A model generated the notes under the pieces. The model was given only the letters and a program-made list of their open reading frames with translations, made no database searches and was not told the origin of the DNA. Below, piece by piece: positions 22,575 to 34,683 of a stretch of 64,000 nt of DNA. The position numbers and the translations under genes were made by a program. How positions within the stretch are numbered: position 1 is the stretch's first letter; each line of letters starts with the position of its first letter. The stretch lies in assembly GCA_023678885.1 (NCBI GenBank), contig CM042962.1, positions 23,264,336 to 23,328,335 on the forward strand, written 5' to 3'. This DNA is from Pogostemon cablin (taxonomy: Eukaryota; Streptophyta; Magnoliopsida; Lamiales; Lamiaceae).

Positions 22575-22702
22575 TTATATGCAAAAATAAAATAAAATAA
22601 AAATTAATTAATTAATTAATTAAATATCAACCATGTCCGTGCAACGCACGGGTTATGATTGCTAGTTTTCCTTTAATAGGCAATAAAATTCAAGTGTCTA
22701 CA

Positions 22703-23111
22703 ATACTGTATGCACCCTTCTATTCTCCATCATGGTATGCATCATTCTATTCTCTATCATAGTACGTACTCTTCTATTCTTCATCATGGTGCCATGGTAT
22801 GCAATCTTTATATTCTCCCCCATGATATGCACTCTTTATTCTCACCATAGTGTTTAGTGTGTTTTATGCAGTTTTCATTATCCTCATGTACATCATCCGT
22901 CTCCACCTCTTTTTTTCAATGCATCACCCGTCTCCACCTCTAATGTAATCACTTTTGTTTTTTTAAGAAATAATTTAATCCTCTAAGTATTCTTTTATAA
23001 ATAATATAGATGTTTAATTAAAAATTTTGAAAAAACAATTTATTTGATATAACGTATTTATCAATATCATTTGAATTATTATCTTGAACATTCAGGTACA
23101 CTTGCATTCAT
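22703..23111. repeat. Degenerate ~35-bp repeats, otherwise no gene
   Basis: At about 22707-22860 the phrase TATGCA-x-x-CTTCTATTCTCCATCATGG recurs four or five times with drift. The remainder is AT-rich with nothing recognised. Confidence 0.55.
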
Positions 23112-25121
23112 TGTTGGATTGTATATTAAAAGCATAGTTTTAGTATAAACTGTAAGCATAAATTCATGAATAATTAATTTATTAATTGACATGGATCTTA
23201 GAACTTCATGATTTTCACACCCCATAAACATGATTAGAAGACTTACCTTGAGACCTCATTTGACACGTTCTTACGAATTGCGCCGGGATCTGATTTCTCT
23301 CTCCTCACCCTTTTTCTTTAGGGCATAGTATGGTAAATTTAAGTGATAGAGAATTCATAAAAACTTTGTCTCTTTTATAGGTGGAGAGAGGACCAGATTG
23401 GATAATAAATCTTTATCAAATCACATTCTATCAATGTGATTGTTATCCATAAATATATATGACCTTATTTATCTTATATATATATATACATATTATATAT
23501 TTAAACCATATCTTTATTTAAGATATTTAATCATTATAAATATCTTATATACTGTATTTAATTATTAATGACACTAGGCCATAATAATCTTACATTCTCC
23601 CACTTGGCCGAGTGACAGAATCAAACATCAAACATGAGTGTTTAAATAATTTACATATTATGCGCTATATAAGATAAAGTAATTAGTCAACTCATAATGT
23701 CAATATTAAGTATAGACTAATACAAGTCATGACGATTCTATATCATTTACTCGACGTAGTTCATTCCATGTACTATGATATTAGTTTTCAACTCAACATG
23801 ACTCATAAATGTAAAGATCAATAATGGTTCACATAAGTATCTCAATTTGAGATAAAATCTTGTTTAACTAATGCAAACATTCATGTATACTAAAATGACA
23901 AAACAAGATATACCAATTAAAAACAAATCATAATGAGCTCTTAATGTCAATTGTTCATTATAAGTTTGTTACAATCTTTCAATGATCTCATATTCATGTA
24001 ACGTTCAATGAATGTCTTTTTAAAAGATCATTCAAAATCATAAGATTGGTGCCATTATGCTCAATTAACGTCTTTGTTTCTAAAGTTCTTCTTAACGATA
24101 AAATATTGTCATTCCATACATTTCAGCACATTTGGAATATTTATCGTTTTAAAGAAGAACAATGCAGCGGAATAATCATAATAAGTTTTCAGCGACTTGA
24201 CATTAATATCAACTTATTTCAAGTCCTGAAATTAAGTTCCACATTCAATTTCCTTAAATTGTAGCTTCAAATCATGCCACAAGTAAACTTTAATAGTGAA
24301 TGTAGTTTTCAAAAACTTCTTCACACTTTTGCATGACACAATATCTTTGACTAAGAAACATAAAAGTCGAAGTAAACTTTCTTACATCATATAATCATCT
24401 TAATCTGAATCTATACTTAATTACATCTAAGTAATTAAAATTTTGATAAGTAAGCACAGGTGCTTCATTTCATACAAAATACCATAATATTACCTTATAT
24501 AATATTCTGGTCATCCATTTATGAATCGCTTCAATAATGACCAAGCATTCTAACAGCAAAGCTGATATTTGGTCTTTATACAATTTTGTATATCTTAAGC
24601 TACCAATAACATATGCATAAGGAATATTATGGCGTACTACGTTTCAATTCATTTTTTAATATTACATAAGGTTGAACTTATAATCTCCCTTCCGGATTGG
24701 AAACTGCTTTACAAACACCTTTCCATTCATAATCTCTATTGAACTTTAATAACATATACTTATGAAGACATCTTTAATGTTATTGTAATATGTATAGAAA
24801 TAATTCTATCTTAATCACATAAGTTGTCTCATCATATGTTTAATTCCAAAAGTTCTTTGAGAGAAATTTATTGGTTTCACATAATAAACCAAGATCATCA
24901 ATTGCAAGCAAGTTTATCATCGCATATAGAATTAGTGTGCTCCCATTGACTTTCAGATATGTACACCGATTTACGATGTTTTCTTTAAATCCAAAAGATA
25001 TCATGAAAGGAAAGCATGCTTAAGTTTGTATGTTAATTCTTTAAGTTTACACGTCATGTAATATTTTTCCTTCAATGGAAAAACTCTTGAGTTGATCCAT
25101 TTAACTTTATCATCTACCAAA

Positions 25122-25328
25122 TCACCTTTTAGAAAAGCAGGCATAACATTCATTTGGTGCAACTCTAAGTCTTAATGAGTTACAAAGCCATGATAATTCT
25201 AATAAAGTCCTGTCGAGAAATAACTTGTTATATCTCTTTACAATTATGCCATCTTTTTGAGTAAAATCTTGAGCAACTTTAGTTTTATATCTTTCGATAT
25301 TGTCATAATAAAGATACATCTGTATCAA
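25122..25328 (-). pseudogene. Decayed copia RT segment
   Basis: The frame includes YKTKVAQDFTQKDGIIVKRY, corresponding to the RT block usually read as YKARLVAKGFTQ-x-x-GIDY. Downstream residues diverge and the frame is lost. Confidence 0.65.
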
Positions 25329-25916
25329 ATTCTTTTATAACTTTCTGGCATTCTTACAAGATATAAACTTCATTATGAGCCATTGATTTCAACTCGTCTT
25401 TCATAGCATTTACTCATTTAATAGAATTAATATATTCCATGACTTGTTCCAAAATTGAAATTTTATCATTTATTATAATGTCAAATTTTAGCTTATTTTA
25501 TTATACCACATATGAAATCGTTAGAAATAACGGATATATTGTCCTTAAGACATTCTTAATGCTATTTAATGTGATATATCTAATGAAAGCTCATTGATAA
25601 TTGATTTAGTAAAATCAGATCCATTAAGAGAGTAGAATAACTTATATGTTATCTTTGAAAGTTGTTTGGTTATTCAACAACTATATAACAACTTTAGAAG
25701 AAGTTTTAGATAAATGTATTTTCAAATTCACCACCCAACTTTTTCAATAATCACATTTCATGTTTTCATACTCCCACTGATTTTACAATTCTTAATGAAT
25801 TTGACATTCCAGTTTTAAAATTTTCGTACTATGGTTAAGACCATAAAATCCATATCCTTTAGACTTTAAGGATAATTTATGAAGAAATCACTTAAATTTA
25901 TAATGGTGAGTTTGTA

Positions 25917-25982
25917 TAACACATAGTAAAGTCATCAATTGTAATGGTAACATAGTAAAGTCATCAATTGTAATGGTGACTT
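25917..25982. repeat. Tandem pair, ~30 bp
   Basis: The unit ACATAGTAAAGTCATCAATT GTAATGGT occurs twice in a row. Confidence 0.85.
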
Positions 25983-25989
25983 CACTATA

Positions 25990-27290
25990 GAAACCGTTCT
26001 TTTATTAATTTAATTAGTTTTTTTATTTTGATATTTAAAATTTTTTATCTTTTAAATTTTATTAATTTTTAGAATAAAAATCAGAATGTTATAATTTTTT
26101 AAAAATAATTTTTCTTAATTTTTTAGACTTAACAAATCTTTTTATGTTAATGAAAAGTGTGGAGAATAGAAATGACTGATGAAATGAGAGAAAAAAAAAG
26201 ACTATACAATTCTTGAATACATAATACATTTTAATTTCAGATACAATTTTAAAGTGTACATTAGAAAAAAAAGACTATACAACGCACGTTTTAAATCTAG
26301 TTTGGTTAAAAATGATAAAAAAAATTATTGCTTTGTTGGTATTGATATTTCATCAATGAATATTGTTATTTTTGTCCTTTGACACATAATTTTTCTATTT
26401 CTATATTTTTTCCTCTTACATAATAAAGTTAAGCAAATATAGAGAAAATTAATTGTAAAAAAATTGTGGTAAGAGAAGTGTATTTAGAAAAGAAATGTAA
26501 GGTTAGGAAAAATCTAAAACAGAGAAAACGAAAGATAAAAGAGAAGTGTATTTAAATTTTTTTAATAATAATAATAATTTGCTCGCTGTTCAGGTGTGTT
26601 TTGCCCTGAATCCTAACCCTCGACGCTCTAGGGTTTCCTCCTCTATATCAACATCCCTCTCCGCTTTATCTCAACCAGTCGCTCCATATGCAATCTCTAT
26701 ACCCAATCTACATCCTTTTCTGTTCATCTTTCTCTCTTTCAGTTTACTTTGTTGCGGATTCATGCGTGCACATGGTACTAATGTCGAGTTCTTTTTTTTT
26801 TTAATTTTCTGATGCAGGATAAAAAAGAGTCTCAGTTTGACAAGCTGAGTCGATCAAGAAGAGAAATTCTTGAACTTTATGACTGCTATTCATTAATATG
26901 CCCATTTCCCTTGTTAAAGAGCATGTGCATCTTTTTTGTTTCCATTCTGTAAAGTAAACAAGTGAAATTCATGGATCTTATAATCTGGAATTAAGTAGTT
27001 GATTCACTAATTTGGATATCTTACCTATTCATTTTGATGTTGTACTCTGTGATCCGAACGCTCAGTTTAATGTTCTTTGAACTTTCTCATCATATTCTTC
27101 CCCTATTATGTACTTATGTTTTTGCCAACACCTTAGACTTCTTCACGTGTTCTGATAATGAAGTGCCATCATGAAGTGAAATAGCCATTATTTAGTAATA
27201 AATAAATAATTTAAAGGTTAATTGCAAGAAAAATTACGAACTTTACTACTATTGCAAATTACTCCCCACCTTTGAGAAATTGCAAAAAAG
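25990..27290. other. Non-repeat segment, possible transcribed leader
   Basis: The stretch 26580-26780 is pyrimidine-rich, with CCTAACCCTCGACGCTCTAG then GGTTTCCTCC, like the 5' UTR of a plant housekeeping gene. It is followed by TGATGCAG and a short frame DKKESQFDKLSRSRREILEL. No longer protein can be built. It may be a gene remnant or a noncoding transcript. The rest is AT-rich. Confidence 0.25.
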
Positions 27291-28191
27291 AGTAACAACA
27301 AAATTTGTATTTATTAAATAATAAACACAAAAGAAATTACAAAGATAATCCAAGATGGATTGAACTTAAGAATTAAGTAAAAAGTTTCTAGCTATCCTAT
27401 GATTCCTCTCTTGAGTTGACTTATTTGACTTTATCAACTTTTGGATCCGCATCTTCGGATGAAGCTTGTCCGTGCTCAGGCTTGACTTGTAGCTTTAAAA
27501 CGTTTATCCGGAGGCGTCGAGCCTTTTTTCAGATCGAACGTTGACTTGAAGAATTGTTTTGAAGTACGACGCTCAATTTGGTAGAACGTCGACTTCACGG
27601 AGACAGATGGATGAATTTGATATGAAGAACGCAGGATCAGAGAGGCTTGACACGTTGGTCTTTGATCGGATGTTGTTCTTGACTTGAAGATGACTTGAAG
27701 ATCTTGAGTGTTATTGACTTGAAGATCTTGATCTTGACTTGATTTTGAACTTGATCTTGAACTTGATCTTCAGAATTAGTCAGGTCTTCAGGATTTTCAG
27801 AGTGAATGGAATAAAGACTGAAGACCCTTATTTTTAGGTGGAAGAAATAATAACTTATGAGATATTTTCTCCTTGAAAAAATATGTTGTGTTTTTCTCCT
27901 TTAATCAAGCCTGTTGGACTGGATACGAGCCTATTTAATTTAATTAAGCCTGTAGGATTTGACTTGGGCTTATTTGACTTGTGTTAGACCCACTTGACTT
28001 GGATTGAACCCATTTAACTTGAATTGAGCTCATTTGTCTTGGGTTATGGCTCAAATAATTATATTAATTATTAATTATTTATTTTAGGAATTAATTTATT
28101 TAAATTCCTTAATAAATAAATATTTAATTAATACTTAATATATTTTCCCTTGCATTTTTATTTATTAGACAATAAAATTTAATTGTGTACA
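27291..28191 (-). repeat. 3' LTR of the gag-only gypsy (901 bp)
   Basis: It starts AGTAACAACAAAATTTG (terminal T changed to A) and ends TTGTGTACA. It is shorter than its partner mainly through missing copies of small GACTTGAAGAT and TTGATCTTGAC repeats near 27690-27770. Confidence 0.85.
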
Positions 28192-28523
28192 ATTGGTCCC
28201 TTGCATTTTGTTCACTGAAATTTGTTCTTGAAGTGTACAAATTGCAATATTTTCGTACTTCTTGCATCCTTTCTTTTCGTTCGGCCCCAATTAGTCCTGC
28301 CATCTACTTGTCCCATTAACGTTGGCATCTTGATAAAAACAAAAGTCATGATTGGGCTGCTTGCCCAACACTTGCCCACATCTTTGAATTTTTTTTAAAA
28401 TTTACAGAACATAAGCCCATTAACTGAAATTAATTACTTATGATTTGCAAATATCCCATGCGATTATAATACCAACTATGGAATATCTCTATTAGACACG
28501 GAGACATCTTTACTGTATATTAC
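28192..28523. other. Gypsy interior next to the 3' LTR
   Basis: This is the polypurine-tract side of the element's interior. It begins with the complement of GAACAAAATGCAAGGGACCA. No frame is recognised. Confidence 0.5.
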
Positions 28524-29890
28524 TGTTGGCGTTCGAGTTAGGGTTCCATACGTTTCTAATCCAGCGGAAGTAAGAAAATAAAGAAACGTATTACCTTTCA
28601 CTAGGGTATGTTGAAGAAGATGAATTCTCGCCGGCAGCCTGTGCAGCCTCACCGTTTTGGGCATAACTCTCTCGTCTGATCTCCGATTTGAGTGATCTAT
28701 GCGCCAAAACGATCCTCTCTTCAGTGGCTTTCCAAAGGAGTATCACATGTTCAGTTCTGAGTTCTGTAAGATTTTAGAAAAATCGTGTAAGTTGACGGAC
28801 AACAACAGCAAACAACCTTCCGGTCTTCTGCTGTATTCCCAAGTCCAATCTCGACGTCATGTGGGCGACGATCTTCGAGATCTTCTCAATCTGCTGTTCC
28901 CTCACCCTCCTCACAGTATTAGGCGTGAATAATCAATTGATTAGGGTTTTCGGACAGCTGAGATGACTTATATATGGGCTATAGCAGAGACCAGGAGGAG
29001 AAATTAGAGTTGGGCCTCCATTGGGCTTATTTATCCAAGCTTAGCCCAAAGTTTATACTTAAGTCCAATAATAATAATATATACCACTAAAATATTACTA
29101 CTGCACTACCGTTCTAATCCCATAATTACGTTATGGGCTCCTTCTTATTATGAACCCATTAGTCTCCCCATGTTTAAGATATACAATGTCCATTAATTAA
29201 TTAAGTTACTGACAACTCCATTAATTAATATCTCATCTGAGAGTAGTACCACTCAACCTCATTATCATGCTGGAATAAATCCACCTGATGATAATCCTTA
29301 TGAGCTCCTCAAGGGACATCATCAACCTATATCGGACACGGATTCCTTCTACAATCAACAACACACCATAGAGACAGCACTATTTCCCAACTCACCGAGC
29401 TTATTGATTTAATTACATGTAAATCTCACCCATTGATAAATCAAAAAAAATACATATTGTCTTACGTGTCGAGGTTATTGTATAGGGATTAAGAGCACGA
29501 ACATCCATAATAATTGAGATCAAGTTCAACCTATATAGTCAGTATAAGTAGAACGATCTCAAGCGGTCCTACTCAATATGCACAACGTACACTAATGTGA
29601 TTCTATAGTTAAGACAAACTAATATCAAATCACACTACAACTATCACGATAGAGAGTCTCCGTCTATCTCGATTGTGAGCATATGTTTATACTTTATAAG
29701 AAAACCGATAATATGATCTTTCGCGTGTTGTCGCACAACATATTATCTACAGTATAAATTAAGTGGACTATTGTATCGTACATATAAATAAATTATAAGA
29801 CACAATCATTTGATCATATGATTCTCATTTCAAAAAAATTGTTATAACATTGTTCATACTAAAGCTAGACTTTTAGTATATAATCTAACA
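28524..29890 (-). mobile_element. Copia solo LTR (1367 bp), TSD ATTAC
   Basis: This is an inverted relative of the LTRs at 4847-6019 and 16067-17459, running TGTTGGCGTT ... GTATATAATCTAACA on the plus strand. Perfect duplications ATTAC lie at 28519-28523 and 29891-29895. It contains the ~220-bp segment (about 28605-28850) that the 5' LTR of the 4847 element lacks. It was produced by recombination after a full insertion into the gypsy element. Confidence 0.93.
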
Positions 29891-30300
29891 ATTACTTCAT
29901 ATTTCAATACTTGAGCTCCAAGAAATAAATCCAAATATTCTGGATATAAACTCAAATATTTATCCACCTTTCATGGGAGTTATCCATTAGACATTCTTCC
30001 CACTATATAACAAAGGTTCACGCCTTCAATTCTTCTCATCACAACACCGCACCATACTGCAGTCTCTGATTTACAATTTACTTTCTTTCTGCAGATTTTC
30101 CTTCAAGGGATTACCACAATTGCAACATCAACACTTCACGCCATAACTACAACAATTAACAGTGTAATCATTCTTCTTTTCAACTTTTTCTTTTACTGCA
30201 CATAGCTTTTTACTTGCCTGCTTTTCTTTTCTTGTTCCTTCTCTTCTGCATATATTTCTTTGCTTTCAACCAAGAATCTAGTAACCTGGATGACATTTAT
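29891..30300. promoter_or_regulatory. Promoter-like segment in the gypsy interior
   Basis: A TATA-like CCCACTATATAACAAAGG at about 29999-30016 precedes pyrimidine-rich sequence with an ACAACACC start-like region. It could be a leftover promoter from captured sequence. There is no coding region with matching character downstream. Confidence 0.3.
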
Positions 30301-31400
30301 CGACCTCGCCGTTCTTCCTTAAGACATTAAGGAATCGACGGTGAGCCACGTCCTCGCCCCTCTTTCTCTTCCGAGGAATCTACGGTGAGCCTCGTCCTTT
30401 TTAAGGACTGTCCCTCGATTGTCCCTTTTAACGATTGTCCCTCGGTTGTCCCTTTTAATGGAATTGACGGTGATCAGTACTAGTCTGAAACTGAGGCTGA
30501 GCATCAGCGTGATCAGTAGTAGTCTGATGACGAAACTGAGGCTGAAACCTACTTGCGTGTGGCAGTTGTCGGTTGCTATGACAACAAATAGTGGCGCAAT
30601 GTGGTGCGCGGATACGAGTGGCACTTTTGGCGACATCCGGCAATGACAACGTTGGGGCTCGAGATTGCAATCAGATTGGCAGATCGGGCAGTGGTCATCA
30701 GGTTGTGGCGATGGCAGCTCCGGCAACGGGCGGGTTGCAAACAGTGGTGTGGTGCGAAGCAGCGGCGATGTTCACGCCTTTCAGCCGTTACTGGTGGCTG
30801 TCCGTATTTCCGAGGGTGCGGTTTGACTGCGCGGGACGCTGGTGATGGTGTGTGTTTCGGTATTGAGAATCGGCGAGGGGCGGCAGCTGATGTCTCGCTA
30901 GAGTCGCTGACGATTGGCTGCCGGCCGTGAGCAGCAAATCCAGGCTAGGCGATGGTGACGGATCCGTGACCGGTGGCTTGATGCGTATACACGGCGGCGA
31001 TTTTCGATGGCTGAGCGGGACGCGGCATATTCCGGTGCGCTAGGTTGCGACAGCAACAAGCGGCGTTCGCTGATGGTGGTTCTCGGCCGCTGCCGTTTGC
31101 GATTTGGATGAGAAGACCGACGGCTGAAGCAATTTCCGGCGACGAAATACCGGCGGGCGAGGCCTTAGAAGATCTGGATACCTTGTGTTTGAGTTTTCAT
31201 CGACAGAGTGGAGACAATTAATTCCGACAAAAAATTACAGCAAACATTGACAATCGACGACGAGTGTGGCGGTGGAGGACACTGAATTTTTTCTGGGAGA
31301 CCTTGGTGGCAATACGGTTGGAGCTGACCTTGGCAAGGGAGAGACAAGATAAAAGAAGCAATCACTCATCAGGAGTTTATATTTTCTTTATGTTAAAAAC
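30300..31400. other. GC-rich stretch of the gypsy interior, no gene recognised
   Basis: It has several overlapping open frames on both strands, none of which resembles a known protein. Short internal repeats occur, such as GATTGTCCCT(T/C) and GATCAGTA(C/G)TAGTCTGA at 30410-30560. Where pol would be expected there is none. Confidence 0.4.
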
Positions 31401-31739
31401 ATAAATTAATATTGGCCCCATAAATCTCAATAGTTATCTTACCGATAATTTATGGATTCTTTTTCAGCATTTTTACAGTCTAGTTCAACCTCATGAAGAA
31501 TTCCAATTCGGTACTCTCTCTTCAATCCATAAGCTCTTTTCTAACTTGTCCTTCTTCTTTATTTTCTCTATTCATGCTTCAATTTCTTGCTCACAAACCT
31601 GATAAAAGTAACTTGAATTGTGACTGAACTTAGAAAAAAAAACTAAGTTGTCTACGTATCTTTTTAAAGAGTATCAAGTCATAACGTAGTTCAAGAAACT
31701 TTATTTGAATTGAAAGGGGGTGTGTCTTACACAGTTTAT

Positions 31740-32345
31740 ACTCATGCAGGCCAGGAGTAACTCGTAATTTAGGCTCGTGAGTTAAAGAGCTTTGAACTTG
31801 AATTATCTGATAATTTATACTCGTATCAAGGAGTCTTGAATTTGACTTGTAGACGGTTTATACTCTTCTCAAGGAGTCTTGAACTTGACTTGTAGAGAGT
31901 TTCGTCTCTTTTCAAGGAGATTTGATTTGAGTGAGATAGTTTAACCTTGTATCAAGGAGCATAAGATATGGAGAGTTTCGACTCTTCTCAAAGAGATTTT
32001 ATTTGAGAGAGATAGTTTAAGCTTGTATCAAGAAGCATAACATATGGAGAGTTTTAGCTCGTGTCGAAGAGCGTAATATGTGGAGAGTTTCGTCTTTTCT
32101 CAAGGAGATTTGATTTGAGATAGATAGTTTAAGCTTGTATCAAGGAGCATAACATGTAGAGAGTTTCATCTCCTCTCAAGGAGATTTGATTTGATTGAGA
32201 CAGTTTAAGCTCGTATCAAAGGAGCATAATGTGGATAGTTTTACCTCATATCAAGGAGCATAACATGAGATGTTTTAGATAGTTTTAGCTCATATCAAGG
32301 AGCGTCATGCAGACAGTTTTTGCTCTTGTCAAGGAGCTTTGAATT
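31740..32345. repeat. Degenerate ~65-bp repeat array
   Basis: Phrases such as GAGAGTTTCGTCTCTTCTCA AGGAGATTTGATTTGAG and TAGTTTAAGCTTGTATCAAG GAGCATAACAT alternate about seven to nine times with drift. The array lies just downstream of the gag stop (minus strand). Confidence 0.75.
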
Positions 32346-32355
32346 TGTTAATAGT

Positions 32356-33671
32356 TTACCCCCAATCATGGGATGCACTATTTTCTCTTGGTTTAACTTC
32401 ATTTCTTTGAATCTTTATAGACACCGGCGCCTTTGGTTGTGGTTCCTCCTGGAGAGGCTCATCAAAGGACATATCCTCAAACTTATATGAGTCGTTGCTT
32501 GGGGATTCGAAGTCACTTGATGTCATATTTAACTCCATATCATGAGCTCTTGAAGCTAGTTCTTCAAAAGTTTTTGGTTGAATTCCTTGGAAAATATATC
32601 GCAGGCTCCATTGCATCCCTTGAATGCACATATTGATGGCAGAGACTTCAGACAATTGATCTTTGCAATATAATCGATTGCTGGCTCTTCTTTCCACTGG
32701 CAAGTGTTAGTCAATTCGATCATACTAACATTCCTTCGAGTACTGTAGAAGCGATTGAGAAACTCTTTTTCTATTTGCCCCCAACTGTTGATGGAGTTAG
32801 CTTCAAAGTCGATATACCAATCAAAGGCATTTCCTTTCAGTGAGCAGACAAATTATTTGAGCATGTGATCATCAAAAGTTCCAGCATCATTGCATGTCTC
32901 AACAAAGTGCACTATATGTTGTCTTGGATTGCCTCTGCTGTCGAATAGTTGAAATTTAGGAGGCTGGTAGTCAGTTGACATATTCAAGTTATTGATTCTC
33001 TTTGTATATGGCTTTTTGTAGGCAACATAAGATTTGAAGCTCCCTTTATACTTGTCTTTTATCGTCTCTAGTACGATGCTCTTTAGTAGATTCATAGGAA
33101 GCACTCCGTTAGCTGAAATTTGTATCTCTTCCTCAACTGGACTTATTTCAGAAGGATGGTTCTTCGCGGAGTCCTCCTCCTCGTCTTCATCCTCAATTTG
33201 TTTATCATTTGCTTGACTTGTCTGTGCTATCTCCACCTTTTCCCTCAGTTTGGATATCAACAGACCTTGTTCTTGGCTTTGATTGGTGATTGCAGCAACG
33301 GACTGAGTCAAGCTTGCCAGTTTTTCTTCGACAGACGAAGCATTTTTTGCCATGGCAGAGGCTATTAATGAGTCATACGCTGAACTTTCCGTGGATCGAG
33401 GAGTTGGGCAAACAGATTCATCTTCACCATCTTTGTTGTTGTGCAATGGGTTATTGAGAGCAATTCTCACCACGTGGTTTGTCTCTAAGGAGGCTTTAGA
33501 CATACTCCTTTTAACAACTTCAACATTTTCAGTTTGCAACTCTGAAAGCTTTGACGTAGAAGACCTTCTTATCGCAATCCTGAGTGGAGTTGTTCTTTGA
33601 ATCTCTTCAATATGCAACTTTGAAGGCTTTAAGGCAGGAGACCTTCTTATTGCAATCCTGAGAGGAGCCAT
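32356..33671 (-). pseudogene. Gypsy-type gag with one frameshift
   Basis: The start at 33671 (MAPLRIAIRRSP) is preferred to the ATG at 33752, which lies in the LTR. The frame to 32853 has two near-identical short repeats (APLRIAIRRS and TPLRIAIRRSS), a Glu/Asp-rich linker (DEDEEED), then SYVAYKKPYTKRINNL and YQPPKFQLFDSRGNPRQHIV, the opening of the plant gypsy retrotransposon gag domain. The domain resumes in another frame and ends in 32703-32356, with CIQGMQWSLRYIFQGIQPKT and FEELASRAHDMELN. A frameshift lies within about 32703-32853. There is no zinc knuckle or protease beyond the stop. Gag would assemble particles and could only move with enzymes from a relative. Confidence 0.85.
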
Positions 33672-33741
33672 ACTTTGTATCTTAGACTTTTGAAGAGAGG
33701 AGATGAGAGGTAGAAACTGTCCTACTGGGCATGCCAAAATT

Positions 33742-34683
33742 TGTAACAACAAAATTTGTATTTATTAAATAATAAACACAAAAGAAATTACAAAGATAAT
33801 CCAAGATGGATTGAACTTGAGAATTAAGTAAACAGTCTCTATCTATCCTCTGATTCCTCTCTTGAGTTGACTTCTTTGATTTTATCAACTTTTGGAGCCG
33901 GATCTTCGGATGAAGTTTGTTCGTGCTCGGGCTTGACTTGTAGCTTTAAAACGTTTATTCGGAGGCGTCGAGCTTTTGTTCGGATCGAATGTTGACTTGA
34001 AGATTTGTTTTGAACTACGGCGCTCAATTTGGTAGAACGTTGACTTCACGGAGACATATGGATGAATTTGATATGAAGAACGCCAGATCGGAGAGGCTTG
34101 ACACGTTGGTCTTTGATCGGATGCTGTTCTTGACTTGAAGATGACTTGAACATGACTTGAAGATCTTGAGTGTTATTGACTTGAAGATCTTGATCTTGAC
34201 TTGATTTTGAACTTGATCTTCACTTGACCGTCACTTGATCTTGAACTTGATCTTCTGAATTCCTCAGGTCTTCAGGATTTTCAGAGTGAATGGAATGAGG
34301 ACTGAAGGCCCTTATTTATAGTTGGAAGAAATAGCCACTTATGAGATATTTTTTCCTTAAAAAGATATGTTGCGCTTTTCTCCTTTAATCAAGTCTGCTG
34401 GACTAGATACGGGCATATTTAATTTAATTAAGCCTGTAGGATTTGACTTGGGCTTATTTGACTTGTGTCAGACCCACTTGATTTGGATTGAGCCAATTTA
34501 ACTTGAATTGAGCCCATTTGCCTTGGATTATGGCTCAAATAATTATATTAATTATTAATTATTTATCCATTTATTTTAGGAATTAATTTATTTAAATTCC
34601 TTAGTAAATAAATATTTAATTAATACTTAATATATTTTCCTTTGCATTTTTATTTATTTGGTAATAAAATTTAGTTGTCTACA
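33742..34683 (-). repeat. 5' LTR of the gag-only gypsy (942 bp)
   Basis: It starts TGTAACAACAAAATTTG and ends TTGTCTACA. It has a single copy of the 60-bp unit that is expanded at 18409-18690. Confidence 0.88.

Larger units (their letters stand above)
19410..22665 (+). mobile_element. Nonautonomous Helitron (3256 bp)
   Basis: It starts TCTTTATATATATAATAAAA after host A (19409) and ends CTAG before host T (22666), as Helitrons insert between A and T. A perfect 6-bp stem CCGTGC/GCACGG with a 3-nt loop (22637-22651) lies 10 nt before the CTAG end, the classic 3' hairpin. The gypsy LTR sequence resumes on either side when it is removed. No Rep or helicase frame is present. Cargo includes two opposed TIR elements, a ~850-bp internal duplication, a Stowaway MITE and an (AT)n tract. 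Confidence 0.88.
18111..22702 (-). mobile_element. Gypsy solo LTR, interrupted by hAT-like and Helitron insertions
   Basis: It starts TGTAACAACAAATTTTGT and ends AAGTGTCTACA, matching the termini of the LTRs at 27291-28191 and 33742-34683. It is flanked by perfect 5-bp duplications ATACT (18106-18110 and 22703-22707). No internal gag or pol remains, so it is a solo LTR left by LTR-LTR recombination. It carries a hAT-like insert at 18696-19127 and a Helitron at 19410-22665. The orientation is assigned from the full element at 27291-34683, whose gag reads on the minus strand. Confidence 0.88.
23112..25990 (-). mobile_element. Truncated, decayed Ty1/copia element
   Basis: A 3' LTR-like segment (23112-23594) begins TGTTGGATTGTATATTAAAA and ends TTACA. 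It is followed on the plus strand by TTCTCCCACTTGGC, the complement of a typical polypurine tract. Minus-strand translation further right shows decayed copia RT: KVAQDFTQKDGI near 25270, then LLAIDDLGLLCETNKFLSKN near 24900, and IPYAYVIGSLRYTK near 24610. These are in the expected order with many stops. No 5' LTR is found, so the element is cut at its 5' side near 25990. Confidence 0.75.
27291..34683 (-). mobile_element. Gag-only gypsy element (TR-GAG-like)
   Basis: LTRs at 27291-28191 and 33742-34683 share both ends (GTAACAACAAAATTTGTATT ... TGT(G/C)TACA). On the minus strand the 5' LTR is the right one. Next to it is a PBS-like TTTTGGCATGCCCAGTAGG, a form common in plant gypsy elements, and a purine tract (GCAAGGGACCAAT) abuts the 3' LTR. 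Gag of the gypsy type is recognisable (33671-32356), but no protease, RT, RNase H or integrase is found. This fits gag-carrying nonautonomous elements described in plants. No matching TSD is seen: the left flank reads AAAAG and the right ATTAC. A copia solo LTR is inserted at 28524-29890. Confidence 0.82.

Noticed and set aside
30319..30930. Overlapping frames on both strands in the GC-rich gypsy interior
   Set aside because: GC-rich DNA leaves frames open by chance; none shows a motif.
27291..34683. A target duplication for the gag-only gypsy
   Set aside because: The flanks read AAAAG and ATTAC. The ATTAC resemblance to the copia solo LTR duplication at 28519 is coincidence, since that belongs to another insertion.
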